Source: Streptomyces uncialis
Lineage (GTDB): Bacteria > Actinomycetota > Actinomycetes > Streptomycetales > Streptomycetaceae
Direction of reading: 5' to 3'
Assembly: GCF_001905345.1 (NCBI RefSeq)
Contig: NZ_LFBV01000001.1
Location: forward strand, 1,954,838-2,018,837
Length of the DNA stretch: 64,000 nucleotides
Shown: positions 35,576-45,014 of the stretch, piece by piece
How the letters are laid out: each line of letters starts with the position of its first letter
Numbering within the stretch: the first letter of the stretch is position 1
Position numbers and translations under genes: made by a program
Notes under the pieces: generated by a model
Database searches by the model: none
What the model saw: the letters and a program-made list of their open reading frames with translations, nothing else
What the model was told of the DNA's origin: nothing

Positions 35576-37310
35576 GGAGGAGACCGCCGCGTCCGGCACG
35601 CCCCGGCCCCGCGGCCGGAACGCGCCCCGGCACGCCGCTCCCCGCAAACCGCTGCTGACCCGGCTGCACATGCCCGCCGGGAAGGCGATAGCCATCGCCG
35701 CGATGCCGACCGCCGTCCTGATGGGCATGGGGCTGACCCCCACGCTCGCCCAGGCCAGGCCCGTGGTGCCGGACAACCCGTTCCAGGACGGCCCGTGCGT
35801 CACCGCGCCGGACACCGTCCCGCCCGGGAAGTCCGCCACGGAGGCCGAGGAGAAGCCCGGCGCGGAGGCCGGTGGGAAGTCCGGTGGGAAGTCCGGCACG
35901 GAATCCGGCGAGCCGTCCGGCGCGGCCGCCACGCCGACCCCGGACCCGGCCACCGCCCCGGCCACCGACGCCCCGGCCACCGACGCCCCGGCCGCCCGGA
36001 GCCCGGACGCGCGTGACGGTGACGGCTCGCGGGCCGGGAAACCGGCGAGCGGGAGACCGGAGGCCGGGAAGCCGACGGGCGGGACGACGGAAGCCCGGGG
36101 CCCGGACGCCGTACGCACCCCGGGCCGCCCGGAACCCGCACCGGCGCCCTCGCCCACCGGCGACCGGGACCGGGACGCCGACGAGGACCGGGACTCGGAC
36201 CGCGACCGCGACCGTGGCTCAGGACCCGGCCCCGGACCCGCGCCGACCTCCTCCGCGCCGACCCCCTCCGCCCGGGCCCGGGAGCCCGTCACCCGGACCT
36301 CGCCGACCCCCGCCCCCGCCCGTACCCGGCTGCCGTCGCATCCGCTGGACCGGCTGAATCCGCTGGACCCGCTCGGCGTCGGCCGGGCCGTCGAGGACCT
36401 TCTCTCACCGCTGCGGCCCCGCGTGCCCGCCATCACCGGGTCGGCCACCCCCACGCCGACCCGGACCCCCGGCGGTCACGGCACCGGGACACCGGAGCGC
36501 GAGCGGGACGACGACGGCGACGGCGGTGACGAGGGCGAGCAGCCCGACGCCGACGACGAGGAGTCCGGTACCCCGGGCACCGGCGATCCCGCGACGCCCA
36601 CCGGACCGGCCGGGTCCGCCGGGACCACCGCGCCGGACGCGCCGGACGGACCTGCGCAGCCGGACGAGCCCACCGGCGCCGCCACGCCCACCCCCGCCAC
36701 CCCGTCCGGCACTTCCGGCGCGACGCCCACGCCCACCCCCACCGGTACCCCAGGAGCCACGCCCACCCCCGGGCCCACGAAGTCCCCGTCGGCCGCCGAT
36801 CCGATGGCGCCGGACGCGGACGGCAAGGTGCCCTTCCCCTGTGTCGTCGAGCGGAAGGTCGCGGGGGACGCCGAGCGTCCACCGGCCATGATCCCCAACC
36901 AGCCCTGGCATCTGGAAGCCAGTTCGCTGCTGCTCAAGGGCCTGGACTACCAGGGCGTGGTGAATCTGACGATGCCGAACGGCCGTACCAAGCAGGCCCT
37001 GAAGTTCGTCTCCGCCGACGGTGTCGACATCGGGGACCTGCATCAGATCGTGGACGCCCCGGGCGGCCGGAAGTACCACGTGCAGGCGGGCCGGGGCACG
37101 ATCTCCACGATCAGGGGCGGGACGGTCACGATGTACACGGAACGGCTCGAAGGCAATCTCTTCGGGCTGATCCCGGTGGTGTTCGACCCGGAGCACCCGC
37201 CGCCGCTGAACATCCCGGTCGCCTACTTCACCCAGGTCCGGATCGTCCAGGCCGGGCAGTTCGGCGGGGACCTGACGATCCCGCAGCTCCATCAGTCGGT
37301 CACCGGCTGA
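35565..37310 (+). CDS. Large exported protein: acidic/Pro-rich stalk plus DUF6230-like C-terminal domain
   Basis: 581 aa. Basic N-terminus then hydrophobic segment AIAIAAMPTAVLMGMGLTPTLAQA (about residues 42-65, with a plausible signal cleavage after AQA). A low-complexity stalk of about 330 residues follows (Ala/Pro/Thr/Gly with DRDRDADEDRDSDRDRDR and TPTPTG tracts). The globular C-terminal domain (residues 442-581) contains LDYQGVVNLTMPNG, DIGDLHQIV, MYTERLEGNLF and VAYFTQVRIV. GTG at 35565 follows GGGAGGC and overlaps the DUF6114 gene, so translation is coupled. Likely surface-exposed; function unknown. Confidence 0.85.
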   Translation: MSTEEETAASGTPRPRGRNAPRHAAPRKPLLTRLHMPAGKAIAIAAMPTAVLMGMGLTPTLAQARPVVPDNPFQDGPCVTAPDTVPPGKSATEAEEKPGAEAGGKSGGKSGTESGEPSGAAATPTPDPATAPATDAPATDAPAARSPDARDGDGSRAGKPASGRPEAGKPTGGTTEARGPDAVRTPGRPEPAPAPSPTGDRDRDADEDRDSDRDRDRGSGPGPGPAPTSSAPTPSARAREPVTRTSPTPAPARTRLPSHPLDRLNPLDPLGVGRAVEDLLSPLRPRVPAITGSATPTPTRTPGGHGTGTPERERDDDGDGGDEGEQPDADDEESGTPGTGDPATPTGPAGSAGTTAPDAPDGPAQPDEPTGAATPTPATPSGTSGATPTPTPTGTPGATPTPGPTKSPSAADPMAPDADGKVPFPCVVERKVAGDAERPPAMIPNQPWHLEASSLLLKGLDYQGVVNLTMPNGRTKQALKFVSADGVDIGDLHQIVDAPGGRKYHVQAGRGTISTIRGGTVTMYTERLEGNLFGLIPVVFDPEHPPPLNIPVAYFTQVRIVQAGQFGGDLTIPQLHQSVTG

Positions 37311-37341
37311 CCCGGCTGCCCGGCCGGCCGGGCACGGGAAG

Positions 37342-37382
37342 CGCCGAGGGCGCCCCCCTTCGTACGGGGGGCGCCCTCGGCG
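37342..37382. terminator. Strong bidirectional terminator
   Basis: Perfect 17-bp stem (37342-37358 with 37366-37382, core CGAGGGCGCCCCCC), loop TTCGTAC, followed by TTTG on the + side, between convergent stops at 37310 and 37400. Confidence 0.95.
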
Positions 37383-37399
37383 TTTGTGGCGGGCGGTGC

Positions 37400-38830
37400 T
37401 CAGTCGCGCTCGCCGTTGCCCAGGTGGTGGACCCGGACCATGTTGGTGGTGCCGGGGACCCCGGGAGGCGAACCGGCGGTGATCACGACGCTGTCGCCGT
37501 CGTGGAACCGCTTGAGCTTCACGACCTCGCCGTCGACCAGGCCGACCATCTCGTCGGTGGTGCCCACGTGCGGCACGATGTACGCGTCGACGCCCCAGCT
37601 CAGGGTGAGCTGGTTGCGGGTGTTCTCGTCGGTGGTGAAGGCCAGGATCGGCTGGGCCGCGCGGTAGCGCGACAGCCGCCGGGCGGTGTCACCGGACTGG
37701 GTGAAGGCGATCAGGCCCTTGGCGCCGAGGAAGTCCGCGATCTCACAGGCGGCACGTGCCACCGAACCGCCCTGGGTGCGGGGCTTCTTGCCCGGCACCA
37801 GCGGCTGGAGGCCCTTGGAGATCAGCTCCTCCTCCGCGGCGATGACGATCTTCGACATCGTCTTCACGGTCTCGATCGGATAGGCGCCGACCGAGGACTC
37901 CGCGGAGAGCATGACCGCGTCCGCGCCGTCCAGGATCGCGTTGGCGACGTCCGAGGCCTCCGCGCGGGTGGGGCGGGAGTTGGTGATCATCGACTCCATC
38001 ATCTGGGTCGCCACGATCACCGGCTTGGCGTTGCGGCGGCACAGCTCGATGAGCCGCTTCTGCACCATCGGGACCTTTTCGAGCGGGTACTCGACGGCGA
38101 GGTCACCACGGGCGACCATCACTCCGTCGAACGCCGCGACGACGTCCTCCATGTTGGCGACCGCCTGCGGCTTCTCCACCTTGGCGATGACCGGGACGCG
38201 GCGCCCCTCCTCGTCCATGATCTTGTGGACGTCGTTCACGTCGCCCGCGTCGCGGACGAAGGACAGGGCGACCAGGTCGCAGCCCATCCGCAGGGCGAAC
38301 CGCAGGTCGTCGATGTCCTTCTCGGACAGCGCCGGGACGTTCACCGCCGCGCCGGGCAGGTTGATGCCCTTGTGGTCGGAGATGACACCGCCCTCGATGA
38401 CGATGGTCAGCACCCGCGGACCCTCGATACCGGTGACCCGCAGCTCGACGTTGCCGTCGTTGATCAGGATCGCGTCGCCGATACGGCAGTCGCCGGGCAG
38501 ACCCTTGTACGTGGTGCCGCAGATGGTCTTGTCGCCGGGGACGTCCTCGGTGGTGATGGTGAACTCGTCACCGCGCACCAGCTCGACGGGGCCCTCGGCG
38601 AAGGTCTCCAGCCGGATCTTGGGGCCCTGGAGGTCGGCGAGCACGCCGATGGCCTTCCCGGTCACCTCGGACGCCTGCCGGACGCGCTCGTACCGCGCCT
38701 TGTGCTCGTCGTGGCTTCCGTGGCTCATGTTGAAACGGGCCACGTTCATCCCGGCCTCGATGAGCGTCTTCAGTTGCTCGAACGAGTCGACGGCGGGGCC
38801 CAGCGTACAGACGATCTTGGAACGGCGCAT
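37400..38830 (-). CDS. pyk: Pyruvate kinase
   Basis: 476 aa full-length enzyme converting PEP and ADP to pyruvate and ATP. Motifs: MNVARFNMSHGSH, VIAKVEKPQAV (catalytic Lys), VMVARGDLAVEYPLEKVP, and TRAEASDVANAILDGADAVMLS. ATG at 38828-38830 gives MRRSKIVCTLGPA. Sits in a central-carbon cluster beside ackA-pta and pfkA but has its own 131-bp upstream gap, which includes an AT-rich stretch (TATCGGTTTGTTTCAC) suitable for a promoter. Corresponds to pyk2 (SCO5423) from memory. Confidence 0.96.
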   Translation of the reverse strand: MRRSKIVCTLGPAVDSFEQLKTLIEAGMNVARFNMSHGSHDEHKARYERVRQASEVTGKAIGVLADLQGPKIRLETFAEGPVELVRGDEFTITTEDVPGDKTICGTTYKGLPGDCRIGDAILINDGNVELRVTGIEGPRVLTIVIEGGVISDHKGINLPGAAVNVPALSEKDIDDLRFALRMGCDLVALSFVRDAGDVNDVHKIMDEEGRRVPVIAKVEKPQAVANMEDVVAAFDGVMVARGDLAVEYPLEKVPMVQKRLIELCRRNAKPVIVATQMMESMITNSRPTRAEASDVANAILDGADAVMLSAESSVGAYPIETVKTMSKIVIAAEEELISKGLQPLVPGKKPRTQGGSVARAACEIADFLGAKGLIAFTQSGDTARRLSRYRAAQPILAFTTDENTRNQLTLSWGVDAYIVPHVGTTDEMVGLVDGEVVKLKRFHDGDSVVITAGSPPGVPGTTNMVRVHHLGNGERD

Positions 38831-38961
38831 GACGCTAATCCTATCGGTTTGTTTCACTGCGGAATATTCCGCCTGGCGGAAGATACAAATGGGCGGATGC
38901 CCGCTCAGGCGTGCCGTACGCGGATCTCCGGGGAGAGCGGACCGGGCCACGCGGGCCCCGC

Positions 38962-40173
38962 TCAGCCCCGTACCAGTGCGTATGTCTGCGTGGCGATCTC
39001 CAGTTCCTCGTCGGTCGGGACCACGGCCACCGCGACCCGCGCGTACACGGGCGAGATCAGCCGGGGCTCGTCCCCGCGCACCGCGTTCAGCTCACCGTCC
39101 ACCACCAGCCCCAGTTCCTCCAGTCCGGCGATCGCGGCCTCCCGCACCGGCGCCGCGTTCTCGCCGACACCCGCCGTGAACACCACCGCGTCCACCCGGC
39201 CCAGCACCGCGTAGTAGGCGCCGATGTACTTCCTCAGCCGGTGGATGTAGATGTCGAACGCGAGCCGCGCCGCCTCGTCACCCTCCTCGATCCGGCGCCG
39301 GATCTCCCGCATGTCGTTGTCGCCGCACAGCCCGACCAGCCCGCTCCGCTTGTTCAGCAGGGTGTCGATCTCATCGGTGTCCATGCCCGCGACGCGCTTC
39401 AGATGGAACACGACCGCCGGGTCGACATCCCCCGAACGGGTGCCCATCACCAGCCCCTCCAGCGGTGTCAGCCCCATCGAGGTGTCCTCGCACCGGCCGC
39501 CGCGCACCGCCGACGCCGAGGCGCCGTTGCCGAGGTGCAGCACGATCACATTGACCTCGGACGGCTCCTTGCCCAGCAGCTCCGCCGTCCGCCGGGACAC
39601 ATACGCGTGCGACGTGCCGTGGAAGCCGTAGCGGCGGATACGGTGCGCGTCGGCGGTCGCCACGTCGATCGCGTAGCGCGCCGCCGCCTCCGGCATCGTC
39701 GTGTGGAACGCCGTGTCGAAGACCGCGACCTGCGGCAGATCGGGACGCAGCTCCCGCGCGGTACGGATACCGGTCAGGTTCGCCGGGTTGTGCAGCGGCG
39801 CCACCGGGATCAGCCGCTCGATCTCCGCGAGGACCGCCTCGTCGATCAGCGTCGGCTCGGTGAAGTGCTTTCCGCCGTGCACCACCCGGTGCCCGATCGC
39901 GGCCAGCTCCGGGGAGTCCAGGCCCAGCCCGTCGGCGGCCAGTTCGGCGGCCACCGCCTTCAGCGCCGCCGCGTGGTCGGCGATCGGCTCCGTCCGCTCC
40001 CGGACCTCACCGCCCCCCGGCGGGGTGTGGACCAGCCGGGAGGAACCCTCCCCGATCCGCTCCACCAGCCCACCGGCCGGACGGGAGCCGTCCCGCATGT
40101 CGAGGAGCTGGTACTTCACCGACGAGGAGCCGGAGTTCAGGACGAGGACGCGGTGCGGACGGGCTTCGGTCAC
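38962..40173 (-). CDS. ackA: Acetate kinase
   Basis: 403 aa. ASKHA-fold enzyme making acetate and ATP from acetyl phosphate: NSGSSSVKYQ, HRVVHGG, FDTAFHTTMP, GFHGTSHAYV, HLGNGASAS and GVGEN are all present. GTG at 40171-40173 (TEARPHRVLVLN) is chosen with AGAAGGC upstream; an ATG at 40224, overlapping the pta stop as ATGA, would add 17 residues of Pro-rich sequence. Directly downstream of pta; together they run acetate overflow and acetate activation. Confidence 0.95.
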   Translation of the reverse strand: MTEARPHRVLVLNSGSSSVKYQLLDMRDGSRPAGGLVERIGEGSSRLVHTPPGGGEVRERTEPIADHAAALKAVAAELAADGLGLDSPELAAIGHRVVHGGKHFTEPTLIDEAVLAEIERLIPVAPLHNPANLTGIRTARELRPDLPQVAVFDTAFHTTMPEAAARYAIDVATADAHRIRRYGFHGTSHAYVSRRTAELLGKEPSEVNVIVLHLGNGASASAVRGGRCEDTSMGLTPLEGLVMGTRSGDVDPAVVFHLKRVAGMDTDEIDTLLNKRSGLVGLCGDNDMREIRRRIEEGDEAARLAFDIYIHRLRKYIGAYYAVLGRVDAVVFTAGVGENAAPVREAAIAGLEELGLVVDGELNAVRGDEPRLISPVYARVAVAVVPTDEELEIATQTYALVRG

Positions 40174-40220
40174 GGGTGGGGTGCCTTCTGCTGGGGGGAC
40201 GGGTCGGGGGCCGGGGGCGG

Positions 40221-42341
40221 TCATACGGTGGGGGTCCCGGAGGGGTCCGACGGCGGTGCCGGGGGACGGGTGGCCGGGCCCTGTGCCTGGATCGCGGTGA
40301 TGGCCACCGTGTTGACGATGTCCTGGACCAGGGCGCCGCGCGACAGATCGTTCACCGGCTTGCGCAGCCCCTGGAGCACCGGGCCGACCGCGATGGCGCC
40401 CGCCGAGCGCTGCACGGCCTTGTACGTGTTGTTGCCGGTGTTCAGGTCGGGGAAGATCAGCACGCTCGCCTGGCCCGCCACCGTCGACTCCGGCAGCTTG
40501 GTCGCCGCGACCGACGGTTCCACCGCCGCGTCGTACTGGATCGGGCCCTCGACCCGCAGATCGCTCCGCAGCGAGCGGACCAGCCCGGTCGCCTCCCGGA
40601 CCTTGTCGACGTCCGCGCCCGAGCCCGAGGTGCCCGTCGAGTACGACAGCATCGCGATCCGGGGATCCACCCCGAACTGCTCGGCGGTCGCCGCCGACTG
40701 GATCGCGATGTCCGCGAGCTGCTCCGCGTCCGGGTCCGGGTTCACCGCGCAGTCGCCGTACACGAGGACCTTGTCGGCCAGGCACATGAAGAACACCGAC
40801 GACACGATCTTCGCGCCCGGACTGGTCTTGATGATCTCGAACGCCGGACGGATCGTCGCCGCCGTCGAGTGCACCGAACCGGACACCATGCCGTCCGCCA
40901 GACCCTCCTGGACCATCAGCGTGCCGAAGTAGTTCACGTCCGCGACCACGTCGTACGCCAGCTCCACACTGACGCCCTTGTGCGCCCGCAGCTGCGCGTA
41001 CCGCGCCGCGAAACGGTCCCGCAGCTCGGAGGTCTGCGGATCGACCAGATCGGCGTCCGCGAGATTCACCCCGAGGTCGGCGGCCTTCTTGCGGATCACC
41101 TCCACATCGCCCAGCAGCGTCAGGTCGCACACCCCGCGCCGCAGCAGCACGTCCGCCGCGCGCAGCACCCGCTCCTCGGTGCCCTCCGGCAGCACCACCC
41201 GCCGGCGGTCCTCGCGCGCCCGCTCCAGCAGCTTGTGCTCGAACATCATCGGGGTGACCCGGGTACTGCTCGGCGCCGAGATCCGGCTCATCAGCGCCGC
41301 CGTGTCGACATGCCGTTCGAACAGCCCGAGCGCGGTCTCCGCCTTGCGGGGCGTCGCCGCGTTCAGCTTGCCCTCCAGACCCGACAGCTCCGCCGCCGTC
41401 GGGAAGCTGTTCCCGGGCACCGAGACGACCGGGGTGCCCGGCGCGAGCCGCGCGGCCAGCGTCAGGATCTGCTCCGGCGGCCGCTCCCCGAGGGTCAGCA
41501 GCACCCCGGCTATCGGCGGGGTGCCCGAACTGTGCGCGGCGAGCGAGCCCACCACCAGGTCCGCGCGGTCCCCGGGCGTCACCACCAGACAGCCCGGGGT
41601 CAGCGCCGCCAGGAAGTTCGGCAGCATCGCCCCGCCGAACACGAAGTCCAGCGCGTCCCGGGCGAGCCCCGAGTCGTCGCCCAGCAGGACCGTGCCACCG
41701 AGGGCGTGCGTCACCTGCGCGACGGTCGGCGCCGACAGCGCGGGCTCGTCGGGCAGCACCCAGCACGGCACCGGCAGCCGGGACTCCAGCCGCTCATGGA
41801 TGACATCACGGTCCTTCGGGTCCACCCGGTTCACCGCCAGCGCGAGCACATCGCAGCCCAGCGCCTCGTAAGCGCGGTACGCGTTACGGGCCTCCGCGCG
41901 TACCGACTCGGCGGTCTGCCCACGGCCGCCCACCACCGGCAGCACCGACGCCCCGAACTCGTTCGCGAGCCGGGCGTTCAGCGCCAGCTCGTCCGGGAGC
42001 TGCGTCGCCGCGTAGTCGGTCCCGAGCACCAGGACCACCTCGTACTCCTCGGCGACCCGGTGGAACCGGTCCACCAGCCGTGACACCAGCTCGTCGGTGC
42101 CCTGCTCGGCCTGGATCGTGGACGCCTCGTGGTAGTCCATGCCGTACGCCGACGCGGGGTCCTGGGACAGCCGGTAGCGGGCACGCAGCAGGTCGTACAG
42201 CCGGTCCGGACCGTCATGGACGAGGGGACGGAACACCCCCACGCGGTCGACCTGGCGGGTCAGGATCTCCATGACCCCCAGCTCCACGACCTGGCGGCCG
42301 TCGCCCCTGTCGATCCCGGTCACGTACACGCTGCGCGTCAC
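40221..42341 (-). CDS. pta: Phosphate acetyltransferase (long form)
   Basis: 706 aa, the three-part long Pta: N-terminal P-loop-like domain (residues 1-200), DRTGG regulatory domain (about 210-330) and C-terminal catalytic PTA domain (from about 370, with RVVLPEGTEERVLRAA and SYSTGTSGSGADVDKVREAT). The N-terminal nucleotide loop appears degenerate: where a GxxxxGKT/S is expected it reads GIDRGDGRQVV, without the Lys. GTG at 42341 follows GGAGGGCACGC. First gene of pta-ackA. Confidence 0.95.
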   Translation of the reverse strand: MTRSVYVTGIDRGDGRQVVELGVMEILTRQVDRVGVFRPLVHDGPDRLYDLLRARYRLSQDPASAYGMDYHEASTIQAEQGTDELVSRLVDRFHRVAEEYEVVLVLGTDYAATQLPDELALNARLANEFGASVLPVVGGRGQTAESVRAEARNAYRAYEALGCDVLALAVNRVDPKDRDVIHERLESRLPVPCWVLPDEPALSAPTVAQVTHALGGTVLLGDDSGLARDALDFVFGGAMLPNFLAALTPGCLVVTPGDRADLVVGSLAAHSSGTPPIAGVLLTLGERPPEQILTLAARLAPGTPVVSVPGNSFPTAAELSGLEGKLNAATPRKAETALGLFERHVDTAALMSRISAPSSTRVTPMMFEHKLLERAREDRRRVVLPEGTEERVLRAADVLLRRGVCDLTLLGDVEVIRKKAADLGVNLADADLVDPQTSELRDRFAARYAQLRAHKGVSVELAYDVVADVNYFGTLMVQEGLADGMVSGSVHSTAATIRPAFEIIKTSPGAKIVSSVFFMCLADKVLVYGDCAVNPDPDAEQLADIAIQSAATAEQFGVDPRIAMLSYSTGTSGSGADVDKVREATGLVRSLRSDLRVEGPIQYDAAVEPSVAATKLPESTVAGQASVLIFPDLNTGNNTYKAVQRSAGAIAVGPVLQGLRKPVNDLSRGALVQDIVNTVAITAIQAQGPATRPPAPPSDPSGTPTV

Positions 42342-42618
42342 GCGTGCCCTCCATCTCGTCGCCGCGCCCTGCTTTCGCCTGCGTCCGATTTATGATCGTT
42401 TCAGCGCGGTCGGTGTGTGATTCGTAGTCTGCTCTTGACAATACCTGTGTGGCTGGTTACAGCGCCCGCCGGACCGCGACCGCCCCGTGACGGGGGAGCC
42501 TGCCCGCGATCCGCCGGTCCAAAGTGGCGGGAGGGGACACGGCGCGGCGCCGGATGTGCCACCGTGGAACAATCGGACCGGCTCATCAGGATCAGCAGCG
42601 AGCAGGAGACAGAGCACG
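42342..42618. other. Divergent pta / pfkA promoter region
   Basis: 277 bp. The pta-proximal half is unusually AT-rich (TTATGATCGTTTCAG, GTGTGTGATTCGTAGTCTGC), and TTGACAATACC at 42435-42445 offers a good -35 for pfkA. No ORF or strong palindrome. Confidence 0.5.
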
Positions 42619-43644
42619 ATGCGTATCGGAGTACTCACCGCAGGCGGCGACTGCCCGGGCCTGAACGCAGTGATCCGTTCGGTCGTGCACCGGGCCGTCA
42701 CCCATCACGGCGACGAGGTCATCGGCTTCGAGGACGGCTACGCCGGGCTCCTCGACGGGCGCTACCGTCCCCTCGACCTCAACGCAGTCAGCGGCATCCT
42801 CGCCCGCGGCGGCACCATCCTCGGCTCCTCCCGGCTGGAGCGGGACCGCTTCCGCGCGGCCTGCGAGAACATCCGCCAGCTGGCCAAGGAGATCGGCTTC
42901 GACGTCCTCATCCCGATCGGCGGCGAGGGCACGCTGACCGCCGCGCGGATGCTCGCCGACGCGGGTCTCCCGGTCGTCGGGGTCCCCAAGACCATCGACA
43001 ACGACATCTCCTCCACCGACCGCACCTTCGGCTTCGACACGGCCGTCGGGGTCGCCACCGAGGCGATGGACCGGCTCAAGACCACGGCGGAGTCCCACCA
43101 GCGGGTCATGGTCGTCGAGGTCATGGGACGGCACGCCGGGTGGATCGCCCTGGAGTCCGGGATGGCCGCGGGAGCCCACGGCATCTGTCTGCCGGAGCGC
43201 CCGTTCGACCCGGACGACCTGGTCGCCCTGGTCGAGGAACGCTTCTCGCGCGGCAAGAAGTTCGCCGTGATCTGTGTCGCCGAGGGCGCCCACCCGATCG
43301 AGGGGTCGATGGACTACCAGAAGGGCGAGATCGACCGGTTCGGTCACGAGCGCTTCCAGGGCATCGGCACCGCGCTCGCCTTCGAGCTCCAGCGGCGCCT
43401 CGGCAAGGAGGCCAAGCCGGTCATCCTCGGCCATGTCCAGCGGGGTGGGACGCCCACCGCGTACGACCGCGTCCTCGCCACGCGGTTCGGCTGGCACGCG
43501 GTGGAGGCGGCGCACCGGGGGGAGTCCGGCAAGATGACCGCGCTGCGGGGTACGGACGTCGTCATGGTTCCCCTCGCCGACGCGGTCACCGAACTCAAGA
43601 CGGTCCCGAAGGACCGCATGGACGAGGCGGAGTCGGTCTTCTAA
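42619..43644 (+). CDS. pfkA: 6-phosphofructokinase
   Basis: 341 aa, group III PFK of actinomycetes. GGDCPGLNAVIR at the N-terminus, GGEGTL nucleotide loop, PKTIDNDI with the catalytic Asp residues, MGRHAGWIAL and HVQRGGTPTAYDR. The GGEGT nucleotide-site sequence fits ATP-dependent streptomycete PFKs rather than the PPi-type GGDDT. AGGAGACAGAGC precedes the ATG. Matches pfkA2 (SCO5426) from memory. Repeat array 5 begins directly at its stop codon. Confidence 0.95.
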   Translation: MRIGVLTAGGDCPGLNAVIRSVVHRAVTHHGDEVIGFEDGYAGLLDGRYRPLDLNAVSGILARGGTILGSSRLERDRFRAACENIRQLAKEIGFDVLIPIGGEGTLTAARMLADAGLPVVGVPKTIDNDISSTDRTFGFDTAVGVATEAMDRLKTTAESHQRVMVVEVMGRHAGWIALESGMAAGAHGICLPERPFDPDDLVALVEERFSRGKKFAVICVAEGAHPIEGSMDYQKGEIDRFGHERFQGIGTALAFELQRRLGKEAKPVILGHVQRGGTPTAYDRVLATRFGWHAVEAAHRGESGKMTALRGTDVVMVPLADAVTELKTVPKDRMDEAESVF

Positions 43645-44330
43645 CGGGTCGCCTTCGCTCGCGCTTCCGAGGTCCGTCCGGCTGGACGTACTTCGTTCCC
43701 GTGCGGGCCGTTCGTGGGTGCGCAGTTCCCCGCGGGTCGCCTTCGCTTGCGCTTCCGAGGTCTGTCCGGCTGGGCGTACTTCGTTCCTGTGCGGGCCGTT
43801 CGTGGGTGCGCAGTTCCCCGCGCCCCTGGGGTTCCACACCTGGACGTACCTGTTCCCGTGCGGGTCGTTCGTGGGTGCGCAGTTCCCCGCGGGTCGCCTT
43901 CGCTTGCGCTTCCGAGGTCTGTCCGGCTGGGCGTACTTCGTTCCTGTGCGGGCTGTCCGTGGGTGCGCAGTTCCCCGCGCCCCTGAAGGGGCGCCCACCT
44001 GGGGCTGCCGTCAGGGTGCGGGCGGTCAGCGACCGGGGCCGGGGTTCAAACCCTCCTCGTCCCGCAGTCGCATGGCTGCGGGAGGGGGTGGGCGGGAATC
44101 TCTGCCCGCAGACTCCGATGCTCTTCAGTAGCTCCGCTGGACGTCGTACCGAGCGCGTTGGAGCGAGGACGGAGAATCCCGACCGGCACCGACCCCAAGA
44201 ACCGACCGGACGCGCCCCAAAGGGGCGCGGGGAACTGCGCACCCCACGAGCGACGGCACAGGAACAAGCGCGTCCAGCCGGACGGACCTCAGAGGCGCAA
44301 GCGAAGGCGACCCGCGGACAAAGAACACGC
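43645..44330. repeat. Interspersed GC-rich repeat array 5
   Basis: Occupies the entire convergent gap between pfkA and the CitB-type regulator. The GGGTCGCCTTCGCTCGCGC module recurs at 43646, 43734 and 43891; four forward core boxes (near 43720, 43809, 43879 and 43965) and one inverted (near 44225) follow, including MITE-like copy C. ORFs across it (for example 43714-43986) are translations of the repeat. Confidence 0.8.
43965..44240 (+). repeat. MITE-like inverted-repeat element, copy C (276 bp)
   Basis: Begins GCGCAGTTCCCCGCGCCCC and ends GCGCGGGGAACTGCGC, with inverted inner parts (GGGGCGCCC / GCGCCCCAAAGG). The interior contains GGCCGGGGTTCAAACCC, then GTCGCATGGCTGCGGGAGGG, GGGCGGGAATCTCTGCCCGC, CAGACTCCGATGCTCTTCAG and GCGCGTTGGAGCGAGGACGG, collinear with copy A and inverted relative to copy B. 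Confidence 0.75.
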
Positions 44331-44342
44331 CCCCCGGGAGGA

Positions 44343-45014
44343 CTACTCGCGCCAGCGGTAGTGCAGCTCGGGCCGCCCGATCTGCCCGTAGACCGGCGCC
44401 CGGGTAGCCCGCCCCGTCCCCGCGAGATGCTCCAGATACCGCCGCGCGGTGATCCGCGAGATCCCCACCACCTCCGCGGCCCCCGCCGCGGTCACCCCGT
44501 CCGGCGCGGCCCGCAAGGTCCGCACCACCCGCTCCAGCGTCGGCCCGCTCAACCCCTTGGGCAACTCCGCCGGCGCGGGCGCCCGAAGCGTCGCCAGCGC
44601 CCGGTCCACCTCGTCCTGCCCGCTCGCCTCCCCCGCCGCCGTCCGGAACTCCGAGTACCGCACCAGCCGGTCCCGCAGCGTGGCGAACGTGAACGGCTTC
44701 AGCACGTACTGCACGACCCCCAGCGACACCCCCTCCCGCACGATCGCGAGGTCCCGCGCCGAGGTCACCGCGATCACGTCCGCGTGATGCCCCGCCGCCC
44801 GCAACGACCGCGCGAGCGCCAGCCCGTGGCCGTCCGGCAGATGGAGGTCCAGCAGCAGCAGGTCCACCGCCTGCCGCTCCAGCGCGCGCCGCGCCTGCGC
44901 GGCCGTGTGCACCTTGCCGACCGCCGTGAACCCGGGCACCCGCTCCACGTACATCATGTGCGCGTCGGCGGCCACCGGGTCGTCCTCGACGACCAGCACC
45001 CTGATCCCGCTCAC
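44343..45014 (-). CDS. CitB/DcuR-type response regulator
   Basis: 223 aa. Receiver VVEDDPVAADAHMMYVERVPGF with phospho-acceptor Asp56 (LLLLDLHLPDGHG), switch region VTSARD and YVLKPFTFATL, then a linker and a C-terminal helix-turn-helix (VTAAGAAEVVGISRITARRYLEHLAGTG). This architecture is that of regulators sensing external citrate or C4-dicarboxylates. Start overlaps the kinase stop by 4 bp, and dctA lies divergently beyond the kinase: its likely target. Confidence 0.93.
   Translation of the reverse strand: MSGIRVLVVEDDPVAADAHMMYVERVPGFTAVGKVHTAAQARRALERQAVDLLLLDLHLPDGHGLALARSLRAAGHHADVIAVTSARDLAIVREGVSLGVVQYVLKPFTFATLRDRLVRYSEFRTAAGEASGQDEVDRALATLRAPAPAELPKGLSGPTLERVVRTLRAAPDGVTAAGAAEVVGISRITARRYLEHLAGTGRATRAPVYGQIGRPELHYRWRE

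Noticed and set aside
37343..37382. Possible attachment site or small RNA
   Set aside because: A perfect hairpin between two convergent stop codons with T-rich flank is fully explained as a bidirectional terminator.
43595..44242. ORFs of 137-215 aa across array 5
   Set aside because: Same repeat translation as in arrays 1-4; they overlap pfkA and the inverted-repeat element.
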